From: Cyclina sinensis
Lineage: Eukaryota; Mollusca; Bivalvia; Venerida; Veneridae
DNA: 64,000 nucleotides
Reading direction: 5' to 3'
NCBI GenBank assembly: GCA_012932295.1
Contig: JAAONU010000010.1
Span: 26,178,987-26,242,986, forward strand
The translations under genes were made by a program, and so were the position numbers. The notes under the pieces were generated by a model. That model saw only the letters and a program-made list of their open reading frames with translations. It searched no databases and had not been told where the DNA came from. Below are positions 37,401-52,400 of the stretch, one piece after another (positions within the stretch are counted from its first letter, which is position 1; the number at the start of each line of letters is the position of its first letter).

Positions 37401-40400
37401 TATAACAGGAATTACAGATGAATTCATTACTTGTTAATACATGAATTAATAAAAACTCGGAACTGACAACGAAAATAATTATAATTGCACAAAGTGCTGA
37501 AGAAAGGTAAAATATTCAAAGACATCACTTTATGACATAATAAAGTATAACACGGAGTTCGAAATCAGGGAAAAACTTTTAGAACTACAAAAACTAAAAT
37601 AGGAAATTATACGTTTTAGTATGTTTATTCCGTAGCTGAGATTTGCTATAAAAGATTTTTTTCTGAAAACAAGTCAAAACAAGTACAAAGGGCGGAATGG
37701 TCGGGGGGGGGGGGGGGGGGCAGAGGGGAAGAGAAATATTAGATGGAGACAAAACAATATTAAAAAACATGATAGTTGAAGTGCAATTTTTAAAAGTAGT
37801 GATGTCAACGAGAAACCGGGTATCTGGTCTGTGCACCGATAACTTACTTTAAAATTGAGTACTTAATTACTCGAAATATAATGTACAAGTATATTTTTAA
37901 ATGATCACACTAAAATTATAATTTCAGCAATATTAGACGTAGTTTAAAGGACCAAAATAAATAAACAGTTAACATCTCCCCCATTTTTGTTTACACACAC
38001 CAAAACGTTTGCAATATCCCTCATTAGTGGACCAACTTACCATCAGTCTTCAATGATTTGCGCGTGTTTCTCTCGATTATTTCAATTTCTGTTTACTTTG
38101 TTGATGGGTAATAAATGTTATTGGGCTGATATCAAAGGTTTAAACAGCTGATTAACGCAACACATGCGTTTATCACAGTAGTCTCTTTTTTGGTCTGTAA
38201 TTTTAATTTTCGTGCAAATGCTGTATTAGCGATATCCAAGATATATTATAAAATTAGAAAAAGATATATGACCAACGCATAGAAAAGTTTCATTTAAGAA
38301 AATTGAATTATTTATCTTTTGATTTTCCCATAATATGAAACGTTTAACTAAAATTCTGATGATATAAACTTTATCTAATGAATATGTCAGCACAAGTATG
38401 ATAAACAGTAATGATAAAAAAACATAATAATCAAACAAAAGAACATATAAAAAAATCAATAGAAAAAAAACGAAAAACAAAACAAAAAAACAAAAAAGAT
38501 ATCAATAGAACAAATACGAAAATAAAACAACAACAACAAAGAAAGAACTTCGGACACATTTTTTTTAGATTTCTAACAAATATGCATTTTTATGTAGGTA
38601 CTGTATTTTGCAGAAAATGTGAGAAAAGCAGGATGTGTCTGTCCCGCTTATTTTACTGGGTTGTATTGTGAAACGGAATTAGATCCTTGCTACGACACCA
38701 GTTGTTATCAAGACAATTGCAGCATGTTATACAGTCGTTCCCTTCCTACCTGGCCATGTGCTCCTTGTCCTAAAGGAAGAGAGAATTCTATGGCAGCGAA
38801 AAATCAGACTTGTCAAGGTATAAAAGTATAAAATATATGTGTTAAAAATATTGCTAACCGATTTTTGTGATGAGATGTAGACACCTTAGAAGACTTTTAC
38901 GATTAACAATTTTTTTTTTGCATTTAATTTTCATTGAGATGATTTTCTCATTTTAATTGCACGAGTTGTCTACCTTTATCTTTGGGATTTGGTGGTTGGC
39001 GGGTCGATTGTTTACGCTGAGAAAAAAATAACAGTATTTGGATTATTTAAAGTGTTGTATGTGATTATTTTGGTAGATTAGTGAGGGCAAAATATATTAG
39101 TGCAAACGATATGACTGAAGTATCAGATTATAACTCTGATAGTGAAAATAGCCAAATTAATGAATATGCTGTAAACACACAAAACCGATTTCAAGATGGC
39201 GGGCAGTGGTCAAGGGTATCTCGTGCACAGAAAAGACCAAGGGTAAGCTCTGGAAGTATAAGCAACACTCAGTTCTCTCAGCTATCTACATCGGATAAAT
39301 TATTGAACATGTTTGATTCGATAAATAGAAACACGTCAATTTTAAATTCTATAAAAAATAAACAAGATCAGTCGTTAAGTGACATCAAATATTTGAGTGA
39401 AAATGTTATGAAAAACAATTCACGGCAAACTACGATGGAGAAATGTATTGAAAATCAGGCACGTAAACTGAAAATGCTAGCCTACAAGACACCGGACCTT
39501 GAAGCAAGAAGCAGGCGCAACAATCTTGTATTCTGGGGAATAACTGAACGATTTAAAAAGGACTGTAAATCCCTGATATATGGTTTCTTAGAAACTGAGT
39601 TAGGTATCAAACAAATGATGGACATTGAACGAGCACATAGACTGGGCGGGACTCGAAATGACCAAGGTGAACAGAGACAACCAATTATAGTCCGTTTCCT
39701 GAATTATTATGATACAGAGATAATATTACAGTCAGCATACAAACTAAGGGGAACCTCGTTCGGTATTGATCGGGACTACCCCCGTGAAATCGCAGAAGCC
39801 AGGAAACGCCTGTTCCAAAGCACAGAGGCCAGTAATGCACGTGAGGATAGGTTAAATGTTCAAATCAGATACCCAGCCCGGCTTTTCATAAAGGACAAAT
39901 TAGTAAAAGATTGTTTTCCGGACTGGTTTACATTACTGAAAGAAAGTCGTGTAGAAGGTTTTGAAATCGAGAAAACAGGTAACTGCACAATGTATTCTAA
40001 GGATACAAAAATTGACATGTCAGTGCAAAATAGTGTGTTTATATCTCCAGCCGAAGAACACCCCCCTTGAAATATGTAAACAATAAACCACGTGACATAC
40101 CCTCGAAACCTGTCAATGATGAACCACGTGACACAACTAAAAATACCTCGGGGAAATCCGATGCAAACACACAAACCATGAGAGAAATTCATTCACCTAT
40201 CAGGAGAACTAGTCAGACGAGAAGAAGTCGATCTAAAACGGTATCTCCAAACACTAATGCAAAACGAAGCTATCCTATCACAATAACTCCAAATGCGAGT
40301 TCAACACCTTTGCAACAAACATGTGATTTTAAAAATAGCTCTAGGGGTATCCCGATAGCAACACAGAACGCCACAATGGAAAACGATCAATCTCATGAGA

Positions 40401-43400
40401 CTATAAATAGATCGCCGGGAAACCAAAGAGAACTGATACAAGGGGCGGACTAGGCCAACGGGGGGAAAGTGGCATTCGGAATCAATTTTTGAGTCATACG
40501 ATATTGTTATATTAACTGAATCATGGCTGAATGATACTTTTGACTGTAATGTAGACAATTTTGTTCATTTTAAAATCAATAGAACACTGAAAAGGAAAAA
40601 CGCACGCAGAGATAGTGGTGGTATTATCGTATATGTGTCAAATAAAATTGCGACGCACGTTACTCTGTTAAAGACAGAAAGTGACTGTATACTGTGGTTA
40701 AAAATAGATAATTGTTTGTTTAGCTTTAATCAAGACCTTTTCTTATGTGTATGTTATAATATTCCGACAGGTAGTAGTCGAGAAGCTTTCGTACAGCGTA
40801 ATATTTATGACATGTTATATGAAGATTTGATATACTTTTCAGATTTGTATGATAATAATTTTAATTTTTTGATTGCCGGTGACTTAAATAGCAGAGTCGG
40901 GAATTTGTAAGATTATGTAGAACATGAAAATTTACTCAATTTGAACTTATTGCCAGAAGATTATGTAACTGACGAAAATTCCGATAGAATATCCAAAGAT
41001 TATAGGTAAATGAAAACGGTAAATTATTGATAAATTTTTGTCAGTCGACAGGTATGCGTTTTATGAATGGTCGGGCTGGTGACCCTGAACTGTCTTGTAA
41101 TTATACATGTATCAAATATGCAGGTAGTAGTGTGGTTGTTTACGTCTTATGTAAAAATGAAATGTTGTCGTACTTTAATGAATTTTCAGTCTTAGATCCA
41201 ATCGTCTTAACTGACCATTGTGCCATTAGTTTCCAGTTAAAACGTCCAAAACGCAAATCTGAGGAAAAACAAAATAGGTTTGAAGAAGACGATGAATTTG
41301 ATACTTCGTTATTTAGCTACAGGTGGAATAATGAAAGGAAAAACGATTATATTAACACATTACGTAACGGACATTTTCAACACGAATTAAATAAAACTAA
41401 CTACTGAAATTAAAAACTCACAATCTCCGTGTGAAATTGATAGGAACTTGAGCAATTTTTACAATATCTTGCATAGTGTGTGTAAGCCCTTATTCAAAAA
41501 GAATGTATGTAGACAAAATAGTAATCAAAATGTAAACAATAATAAAAAACAGACATGGTACGACAACAATTGTAGAAAATGTAAACAAGACTTAGAACAT
41601 CCAGTCATAGGTTAGAAATAGAAATAGGACGTTGGACAAAACCTCATGTAACGCCAAGATCTGAACGTAAATGTCAACTTTGTAATAGTTTAGAGGATGA
41701 GTTTCATTTTATTCTAGAATTCCCTCTTTACAATGAATTTAGATTAAAATATATAAAAAGGTACTATTGGAAAAGACCAAACATCCCAAAATTTATAGAT
41801 TTATTTACATCTGAAAATCATAAAGAAATAAGAAATTTATCGATGTTCATTTTTCATAGAAGGAAAAAAGGGACTACATATTTTACCTTAGGCAATAAAC
41901 CCAGTTTACAACTTTTATTTATTTTTACTGAAAAACTACAATGTTCACAATAAAATATAAAGTAGGTTTATTAATAATTAAATATTGTTTATGTAATTTT
42001 TGATACACTTTTCTCCCAGATGTAACTACTTAAAACAATTATGTCCTTTAAATGTTTAGTTTTATAAACAGAGATCTTAGATATCTAAGGAACCTGTTAT
42101 AAATGATGGTACCTCAAGGCATGCAATTAACCGGATTTATGTGATTTCTGTAAATATGTTTTGTTTGTATGTATATGAATGCTCATGGACTGTATTGTCT
42201 TTTGCATAATAAACTCTCTCTTATATACCTTTGGAAGATACAAATTTTTCGCGGGTTAAAACTTGCTAATGCTTTAAAGGTTTACTCTTTCTGAGCTTCA
42301 AAATTTTCCTTTTTTCCTGAAAACGCAAACGCTGTTGTCAGCTTAAAGTGAATGATCTTTTTATATACCGTTGTATTTCCTTTAGTCGTATTTAGTTCTA
42401 ATGAAATCAGCTTTACGTTTAGATTTAGATGAATGTGTATCAGACTACAGTGGTGAAGACAAATGTGAGCAAAATTGTACTAATACAGATGGTTCTTTCA
42501 CATGTGATTGTAAAGGCGGATATACGTTACACACAGATAAACATTCCTGTGTCGGTAAGAAATTTATAAATTTCTCATTTTAAATGTGTTACAATGGAAG
42601 TAATTTGGCAAGAAACTTGTTTCTCCTTTTTCATTTTTCGCGTGATAGGCTTCGACTTTTTCATTCTAAATAATTGTTACAGTGGGAGTATTTTGACTCA
42701 CACAAAACGAATTCTGGGCAGTACTTTAGTTTTAAACTTCAAAATATTACAATGCACTGGGATACATAGACGGTTGTGCTGAAATAGACATTAACCTTTC
42801 AATGCCGTAAGAAACTTCAGTTACAACTTTGTCCATATGTGAAATAATTTAAGCATTAATCTTATGAAAGTGGTTATTTCTCTTACACAATTTGTTCCAG
42901 ATCGTATTTGGAATATCTTTATCTTTAACAATACAATATGTAAGTTCCTTTTTTTCTTGGCCTTACAATTTTCTGTCCGTTAAATTGCAGTAAATTTCAG
43001 CTAAAAAGACTAATAAAAAGTTGCCTTAATAAAGGCTTTGTCTTAAAGGCGGGTCTTCTGTGTCTTTGAGGCGGGTCTTATTTGTCAAGAGACATCTCTC
43101 TTTGTCTTAAAAGCAGATCTTCTGTGTCTTTGAGGCGGGTCTTCTTTGCTCTTAATTTTACACATCGGTTCAAGTTGCGGATTTTCTCCTGGACTTGAAA
43201 TAATTAAAGTGGTTCTGATAACGGAACGTTCCAGTATTTTTCACCTTATTCATCGCTTGCAAAATGCAGTTTGTTTACTTATAGATGATGATGAATGCAA
43301 AAATAAAGATATATGCAAGGAAAAGGAGCACTGTGTTAATACCGTTGGAAACTATCGGTGTGTTTGTAACCCAGGTTACCTGCGAAAAGACGACAAAGAC

Positions 43401-46400
43401 TCATGCGTTTTGACTGGTATTATTGTTTTCCTTTGTCTAAAAACAACTTTGCTGTATTGTTGCACATATTATTTTATGTTATGTTTATCCAACGGCAATG
43501 TAAAACTTGAGTTGGTGAAAATAACATCGCATTTGCTTTTACTAATTCAAATGATCAAATGATGTTGCATTGAAAATATGAGGCGATGAAATTGTAACAA
43601 ATTTTTTTATTAATAAAAACATGTTTTGTCATATATAAATTGACTATCACATTATAAGGCAAATTTCACTGAATAAGTTTGTTTTCCTAATTTGAATATA
43701 ACTTCATGTCTTTGTTTCCTTAGAGAGTAAACAGTATGTTGGTGCCATTTCTTTCGCAATTATCCTGAAAGATAAAGATCCCAACAAAGTTAATGAGACT
43801 ATTGATACTCCTGGTAACAGAAAAGAAGTACAGAAAAAGGTAAATAAACACTGTAGCTATGGTGGACCTCAATGAATGTCTGAAAACTATCATAAACTCT
43901 CATTTTATACTTTTACTAAAGAAAAGAATGTTACATCTTGAGCACAGATAATGTAATTGTCAGTTGCCATGTTTTTTTTTCTATTAAATATTTGATCTTT
44001 GTGTCACATAATTGTATACAATATAGAAGCGAGTATAGCACCTTTCGACAAAAATGGTTGTTTCCATACATTAACTTTGTTGCTTTAAAACATTTTTAAA
44101 CTGTTCTTTATGCGCTTCTCTTTTGTCCAAAACTAGGAAATTATATATAAATATTTTTATGTTCAAGCTTGACAGCGGATTCAAACGAACACCGGGCTAT
44201 TTAGGTGTTGATGTCACCAAACTTATCATAGTTGTAAACAGGTAGCTATAATAAAAGAATATAATATTCTCTTCTGAGTGTGTTTGATTAATGAAGTAAG
44301 CATACAATATATGTTATTCAATACCACCGTGAGATTCAACGAGACAGAGGACTTTTTTTGTTTCCGGACCATTTACTTCTAGTTTACATATTTAAAGTTG
44401 TATGCAGTCAGTATGGAATATTTAGAGTTATTTCAGTTCCTATAGACCAATGACAAATTCATTAACATTCTGGCATTATGTGATTTTGTTTACATCAATA
44501 ATGTGATATCCTGTTTAAGCTGATTTTCAACAAACATAGAAATGATATATTCTTATTTAGAGAAATGTCCATCCAGGCACTAAATTCTCCTTGCTGCTCT
44601 TGTTAACTGTAATACCGCTTTGTTTCACTTATTTTATGTTAGAAAAGTCAAAATGTGTCTGTATACTGGAACTATGTCAGAAAAAATCTCACTATGGTTT
44701 TTCAGCAGTCATCGAAGAAGAAGAAGTACAAATCCTAATAATTACAAATTGCAAGCAGATTATGTCGTCCATTGGAACAAGACAGCGAGTAATGAGACAA
44801 TGACAAACTCGCTACAGGAATCATTTGAAAATTTCACCAAGAATAAAGTGAATACAATTATTACGCTAATCTACGAAAATCTACCGGTACAAATAACACT
44901 TCAAAGCGCAAGTGTTACAGTATACAATTGTAAGTTTATGATTCACACCTTTGATTACAAATCTCATATTGAGCCATTACTTATTATCTGGAGTCACAAA
45001 ATGTAAACTTCTAGCTATGTAACTTTTAAGCTAGGTAAACTATTAGCTAGGTACACTTTTAGCTAGGTAAACTTTAGCTAGGTAAACTTTTAGCTAAGTC
45101 AACTTTTAGCAAGGTATACTTTTAGCTAGGTAAACTTTTAACTATGTAACCTTTCAGCCATGTAAACGATTAGCTTTGTAAACTTTTAGCTAGGTAGACT
45201 TTTAACTGTGTAAACTTTTAGATGTATAAACTTTTAGATATTAAATGTGTAAATGGTACAAATATAAAGTTTTAGCTATAAGTCTAACTTGCCAATATTT
45301 TTTTTGTTTAAATTGCACTGTTTAGACCTGGACTATATAAGCACTGAGTATTTCGCTTCTCTTTTTATTATTTTGTTTAATTGTTGAAGAAGGAACATGT
45401 TCTGTTTTTTCTCTCTCTTTTTTTCCTTTTAAGTTTGTGAAACGGATAAATTTTCTGTAATATTTTTTTTACTTTTCTGTCTTTAAATAGATGTTTTGTA
45501 ACATTTTTCTCTCTTAACTCTTCTCTCTTTAAGTTGATGAATAGGATAGACTTTGAATCGCTTAAAGCAGAGCCTAAATTAAGGCCCTGTTTAAAGTGAT
45601 CTTGAACTTTTTGCTAGAAATATTTACCAAAATGAGATGATGTGCAAAACGTCGGTGTGCCGTCCGTCAGAGTGTTAGTCTTTACGTCTATTAGAAATTT
45701 CGTGTCCGCTCTTTACTTTTTGAACCAATAGAAGAAAATTGAAAAGATTTGGTTTAAATGTCAACCAAAATGAGATTTTATGAAGAGGGAATGTTTTGGC
45801 TGGCTCGGATCCAGGTCTAGGTTACATTTACTGGCCACATATCCCGTTTTGTCTGTGTCTTTTGAGCTGCATGTTGGAAACTTGAAACTATTTGACATTT
45901 GATGCCCACTCTGAATCACTTCAACAGCTTGAAATTTGCCACATTTGAAATAAACTTTTAGCATACTGAGATGATGTGCACAGGGTTTGGCGATTCGGAT
46001 CTTAGAGACCACATGACATACTGATAGTGTATGAATATACTTTGCCAACTCTGTATCTCTTGAATCGATTAAGGTAAAAGATACTTAAATATTGATAAAA
46101 AGCCTTTAATATTTTGAACTTACTCGCAAACATCGTTTAAATTTTGTTCTTGCAGCTCGTTTACAGATGGTCATTGACTAAGTTTAATTATCTGTGTCTA
46201 TTACGTTTATCAATAGCCGTCTACAGACGCATTGTCACCCAATGCAACATTTCGTAATTGTAAAAAAGGGTAGTTTCTTCATGCATCAAAGGCTATAGCG
46301 TTACAAACGGTATAAAACTTATATTTAGAATGTCTATTTTCGTTGGCAGCCATTTGACTGATCACAATCTTTCTTCGTGCATGCGCACGTTATATCCGTT

Positions 46401-49400
46401 GTTTTAATTAGACCAAAAACCACAGGCAATTGTTTCATGGATGAATGCCTGAACCGCTTCTTAAACATACAAGTAACTGTATTTTCTTCAGTTTTCATTT
46501 TCTCTTGAAGTTAATGATCGAAGAATGTATTGCAATATTTTCACATTAATTTGATGAGCGAGGAATGTATTTTGTTTTAAGTTGATAAGCCTGTATTGTT
46601 TTTTTTCACATTGATTTGATTAGCGGAATTTTGTTGTTCATGCTTTTACTTTAAGTTGATTAGCGAGGAATGTAATGTTTTTGTTTTCACTTTTAGTTGA
46701 TTAGCGAGGAATGTTTTTTTTTGTATTCAATTTAAGCTGATTAGCGAAGAATATTTGGTTTTTGTTTTCACTTTAAGCTGATGAGCGAGGAATGTATTGT
46801 TTATGTTTTCACTTTAAGATGATTAGCGAGAAATACATTGTTTATGTTTTCACTTTAAGTTGAAAAGCGAGGAATGTTTTGTTTTGTTTTCACTTTAAGC
46901 TGATGAGCGAGGAATACATTCTTTTTGTTTTTTCCGGTTCCGGTGTGATGATTGAATGGTCGCCAATGATTTTTGCACTGTAAATTTTGACTAAAACTGC
47001 GGTTTTACAGCGAGAAATATATAATTTTTTGTGGTTGAAGTGGATCTAAATTGTGTAACCAAGAACATTGATACCAATAAATGTGACAGTTCTGGAAAAC
47101 ATTGGTCTTTCTCATGTCAAAAGTCGATGGAAGATAGTCATAGTGGACACAATAGTGGGCACAATACAGGTAACACAGGTGACCCTGTGTTTACACAAGG
47201 AGCAAGTGATAACAATTCAGAATGGAATGTAGTTGACCGGAGTAAAAAAAGTCAACGAACAAGCACAGGCAGTCAAACAGGTGATTCACTATTTCAAAAT
47301 ATAAACATGACTGAATATAACAAACTTTCGAACGACGATAAAATGTCAGTTCTGTTTAATGGCTTAACCAGTATTACCGACAAAGTAGATCAATGTCTTG
47401 ACATTCATAACAAAGTGAATTTGATTGGGCAGCAGATAGATGCGCACACTTGTAGATTAACCCTTCTCGAATATAAATCTGTCGATCTAGAAGCCAGAAG
47501 TTGCCGCAACAACTTGATTTTGGTGGAATCGCCGAAGACAGGAATGAGAATTGTATTCGTACAATCCAGACTTTTGTGAAAGATCACTTGAATATTGAAT
47601 ATAGTCCTACAATCTCCCGTGCACATAGGCTTGGTCGTTACGACAGCAATTCCACCCGCCCTATTATCGTCTGCTTCGTTGATTCTTGTGACACAGAATA
47701 TATCATCTCCGTCGCAAACAGGTTGAAGGGCACTGATTATCACATAAACCGTGACTTTCCTCAAGAGATCACCAATGCGAGACGCACGCTATGGCCAATC
47801 TACAAAGATCTCAGAAAAAATTATCCGAACAGTAAGATAAGTTTTGTCTATCCAGCAAAAATTATCAAGGATGGCAGTGTTTATGCAGACATGTTCCCCC
47901 AGTGGAGTCTTGCCATGCAAGGAAGTCGCTTCCAGTACTACAGTAACAAACCGTATTACCCGCCTACACGATCACATAATCCCCCCGAACGTGTAGATCG
48001 TTATTTCCAGGGGCGTAGCTCAAGTGTAGAGCAGGGAACTACTTATACTGACAGGAACACTGGAAGTAGTCCTAAGCGAGATGATAGACATGGCCCATCG
48101 GCTTGTGAACCTGGGTCTAAGTCTCCATCGCGGAGAGGTTCATCTAACTCCCCACGCTCGTCTCGTTCCAGACGCCAAACTCCATCTCCACGTGGTGGCA
48201 AGGGTGCACGTGGCCACGCTCCAGCCTCAGTGAACCGCATCCCGTTTGACAGTCAGAGAGCTACTGGATTTAGCCAAGCGAACAGGAACGGTGAACATTT
48301 CAACCGGCCGTGGAACTCTACTTCTGGTCCACCACCTGATACTACTCACATGTAGGACGTTTGGGGAGATTCTGTAAATATAAAGTGTTTAAAAATTTGT
48401 TCCCTAAACGTTAATGGACTGAAGCGTCGTATTGAATATCCTGACTTTGTTGAACTTATCAATCAGTATGACATATTTTGTGTTTCTGAAACACATACTG
48501 ATTCTAATGATATTGTTGACATTCCAGGGTAAACTTTTATTGCTAAAAATAGATCTCAACCCTATTTACGTAAAAGTGGTGGTACAGGTATATATATTTG
48601 CGATAAATTAGCACCATTTGTTGATGTCAAAGAAAATGTCTTTGAATACGTTTTATGGATATCTATTAAGAATGATTTTTTATATCAAGACGAAAATATT
48701 ATTCTGGGGGCAATCTATTTACCTCCAGAACATTCTAGATTTGTATCCGAGGACCTTATAGCGGATTTTGAAAATGAAATTTCCCAGAAATGTGCCGAAC
48801 ATAAGTATGTGTATTTAACCGATGACACAAATAGTAGAGCAGGTCAAATGAAGGATTTTGTCCCAGTAGATAATATTCTGAGTGATTTATATGAAATCGA
48901 TGAAGAATCACATGCATATCTAAATAAATACACAATTCTCGAAAACTTGTCGGTACCACTTGAGTGAGCATCGCATGACAATAGAACTAATACGCATGGA
49001 ATGCGACTAATTGAAATATGTAGAAACAATAATTTATTTTTAACTAAGCGGTAGATTGTTTTCCGACAGAAACGTTGGTGCGCCGACCTTTAGGGATAAA
49101 TCAGTAATCGATTATGCAATTTCCACAGCTGAATGTTTTGAATTTGTGAGTGATTTTGGCGTGTATCGAAAGGATAGCCTCTTTTCTGACGGTCAGAATG
49201 CCATTTATTTTAATATTTCTGTACAATGACCCATTCAAAATTCTGATGCAGTCCAAAAATGATAATATATTAAAACGTGTCAGCAAATTCAGCTCTGTTA
49301 TCATGAATAAATACAAACGCTAAGAACTATTATTTGTGTTAATTAATAATAATTATATTCAATTAACAGATATACCTGTGTTATGTTTTGTCAACTGTCA

Positions 49401-52400
49401 TCCTAGAGATATGCTGCACTTCCTTCCCAACAATGTCACCAATTGTATTTCTTTTTAGCTGTAATAATATCCATAAAACTATTATTTTTTAAACCAGAGA
49501 CACTTTTTTAAAACATGTTCATACATGTCAATGCTAACTGATTTTTTCAAATATAGTCTTTTGCTATAATATTTACCCATAAATTAATCAATTATCAAGG
49601 TCCTTAATATGGAACTATATTGCTAAACTGTGTGTTGTTATCATAACTATTCACAATGGTATGTGTAATGTTTATATATATGCTCAATTACATAACGTGC
49701 AGTACTCTTGTCTATATAGCCGAAAGATTCAATTGTATCTTGATATAATAATGGAGGAAACAAACTTATTATGCATATACTAAATATTATTTACATCCTT
49801 ACCTTATTCGTAATATATACGGTAATCCGCATCATATAAACATAGAGTAAATTCCTTTCTTGTGTGACCCAGTTACTGAGTTCATAGTTCATTGATAAAC
49901 ACGTGTACACACTGGCGTCATGCTATAGCTAAATCCTAAACGACTAAATGAAAAATCAGTATCGTCTAAAGTACGAAACAGTCTGTTTCCTCCGTTACAT
50001 GTAAGGTTGATAATGTGATTTGTTGAATCTTCCCTACACCATTAACACTGCTATTACAAATTTGGTATACTACTATACTTATGTCAACCGGAACCCTGTT
50101 TAATTTGCATGCAAATGTTTGTTGACATAACCCCATGTTGTATACTTGTATACCTGGGTGAGATAAAAGTTGTTGTCTGTCTGTCTGTCTGTTTTCACTT
50201 TAAGCTGATTAGCGAGGAATACATTGTTTATATTTTCACTTTAAGTTGATTCGCGAGAAATACATTGTTTATGTTTTCACTTTAAGTTGTTGAGCGAGGA
50301 ATGTTTTGTTTTTGTTTTCACTTTAAGTTGATGAGCGAGGAATACATTGTTTTTGTTTTCACTTTAAGCTAATGAGCGGAAAATGTATTGTTTTGTTTTC
50401 ACTTTAAGATGATGAGCTGGGAATACATTATTTTTGTTTTCACTTTAAGATGAGCGAGGAATGTATTGTTTTTGTTTTTACTTTAAGATGATGAGCGGGG
50501 AATACATTGTTTTTGTTTTCACTTTAAGCTGATGAGCGAGGAATGTATTGTTTTGTTTTCACTTTAAGATGATGAGCGGGGAATGTATTGTTTATGTTTT
50601 CACTTTAAGATGATGTGCGAGGAATGTATTGTTTTTGTTTCACTTTAAGATAATTAGCGAGGAATGTATTGTTTTTGTTTTCACTTTAAGCTGATGAGCG
50701 GAGAATACATTGTTTTTGTTTTTACTTCAAGCTGATGAGCGAGGAATATGTTCCGTACCTGGTCTCACTGATTGTGATTTAGACAGCACGGATTGCATTG
50801 ACGAGGATGGTGATTACAAATGCTGTTGCAAACCTGGATATATTGATTATCCTTCAAACGACAAATTTTGCAAAGGTTTGTCAAACACACTAAGATCTCA
50901 TTATATCCGTTAGTTTGAAAATCACCGAATTGTGTAAAATACACTTCAATGTATATATTTAAAACTCCTCATTCAGAATTTAAAGTTCTTTCAAATTCAC
51001 ATATTCATTTTATGGAAAGAATTCGTTGTGCATATTTTTTACAATACGAAATAATCCAGAAAAGAGTATGTTAAGACAACTGCAGATTTATTCTTTATTT
51101 GTTAATAACATTAAAGCAATAATTCTGTACAAAATAAAAGAAAACACTTCAATCTACACTCAGATAACTTGAACTTCATTTACATAGCATCAACGAGCAA
51201 GACAAAACAGTCTTATAGTTACTGAACTTTCCATTGCTCTGACTTCAACTTAAACTTATTACTGCCAAGTGTCAATACTGACTATACTTGTTTATTAGTT
51301 TTGTTACTTGCTGTCAGTCATTATTGATTTCATGTACATGTTTAATTAATATTCTTAATAATGTGTTTATATTTGATATTTATGTTTGATTGTGATTCTG
51401 ATATGTTTTTGTGTGACTGATATTTTCTGACTCATAGTGTTATTGATATTCTGATATCTAACGTTTGAATGTTATTCTGATGTTTTATTGACTTATATTG
51501 TAGATATCGATGAATGTGGTAACACAACATTTAACTGTTCAGGTCACGGAAAATGTCAAAATACATTTGGCAGTTACACGTGCGAATGCGACAAGGGTTA
51601 TGAAAAAAATGAATCGGACCCTTGGAATATCATTTGTCAAGGTATAAAAAAGATGTATTATTCATAATTGACAAATCAGCGTTTTATTACAAATTGTTTG
51701 GAAACGTACAGTTTATAGAACAAACTGAAAATGGGCAGTCAGCGGATTGTGTTGAAAGATGGTTTTATCATAGAGTTTTCCCGTATAAACAGTATCAAGA
51801 AAGTATTTATGATCCCCGATGTGTTGACTGGATGTATTGATTGGATATGTTGACTGGATGTGTTGACTTGAGAAATAATTGATACACAAATATGATTCGA
51901 CAATTTAAAGTTTACAAAAAGAAAAACGTTGTACAAGATTATGTCAGTTGAAAGAATTAGAATGGACTCACCGTCCATGAGAAACATTTGGGTTTATTCC
52001 TGACAATTTAATGATAAATTCTTCAAAATAAGTACTTTTTGGTAATTGTAGGTTGCCCGAATGCCTGATTAAGTTAGCTGTGTATTATGCCAAGCCATTA
52101 CTTATTCACGTGTTTTCCATTCACCGTCTTTTTCCATAAGTACTACCTCAATGTTTTCAATACAAAAATACTGTAAAGAAATACTACAATGTATGAAGAA
52201 AAGGATTTTTAATGTGCACTTAGATATGTTCACCGGTGTATTTACACATGTTTGTTTATCTTTTCAGACATCAATGAATGTAATTCAAGCTATTACAAAT
52301 GTGTAGGTGGACAGTGCAATAACACAGATGGAGCCTGGGAATGCACCTGTAACAGTTCTGGCTTTATCAGAAAACAGGTTGGCTTATTGGGTTATTATTG

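Larger units (their letters stand above)
38995..42220 (+). mobile_element. Non-LTR retrotransposon, internally deleted (RT missing)
   Basis: Same strand as gene 2, between exons 11 and 12. An intact-looking ORF1 (39081-40070) is followed by a broken ORF2 endonuclease (about 40455-41410) and then, after a junction near 41600, by only the C-terminal knuckle of ORF2 (41612-41950). The reverse transcriptase core is absent. The 3' end carries AATAAA at 42208-42213. Not autonomous. Confidence 0.85.
46936..50189 (+). mobile_element. Non-LTR retrotransposon inserted in the 41-bp array, RT missing
   Basis: The array is interrupted by 3.25 kb starting near 'ttccggttccggtgtgatg' and ending in a (TGTC)n tail at 50179-50190, a common type of 3' end in such elements. 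ORF1 (47031-48355, one frameshift) and a broken endonuclease (48395-48965) are present; reverse transcriptase coding is not recognisable in 49320-50150. Related to the 38995-42220 element (shared 'LEARS-RNN', 'RAHRLG'). Confidence 0.8.

Noticed and set aside
37594..37836. Proline-rich minus-strand frame
   Set aside because: The prolines come from the antisense of the G homopolymer at 37703-37720; no other support.
39081..40070. Host gene in the intron of gene 2
   Set aside because: The protein is a LINE ORF1 ([15 protein letters not shown] motifs) followed by endonuclease remnants.
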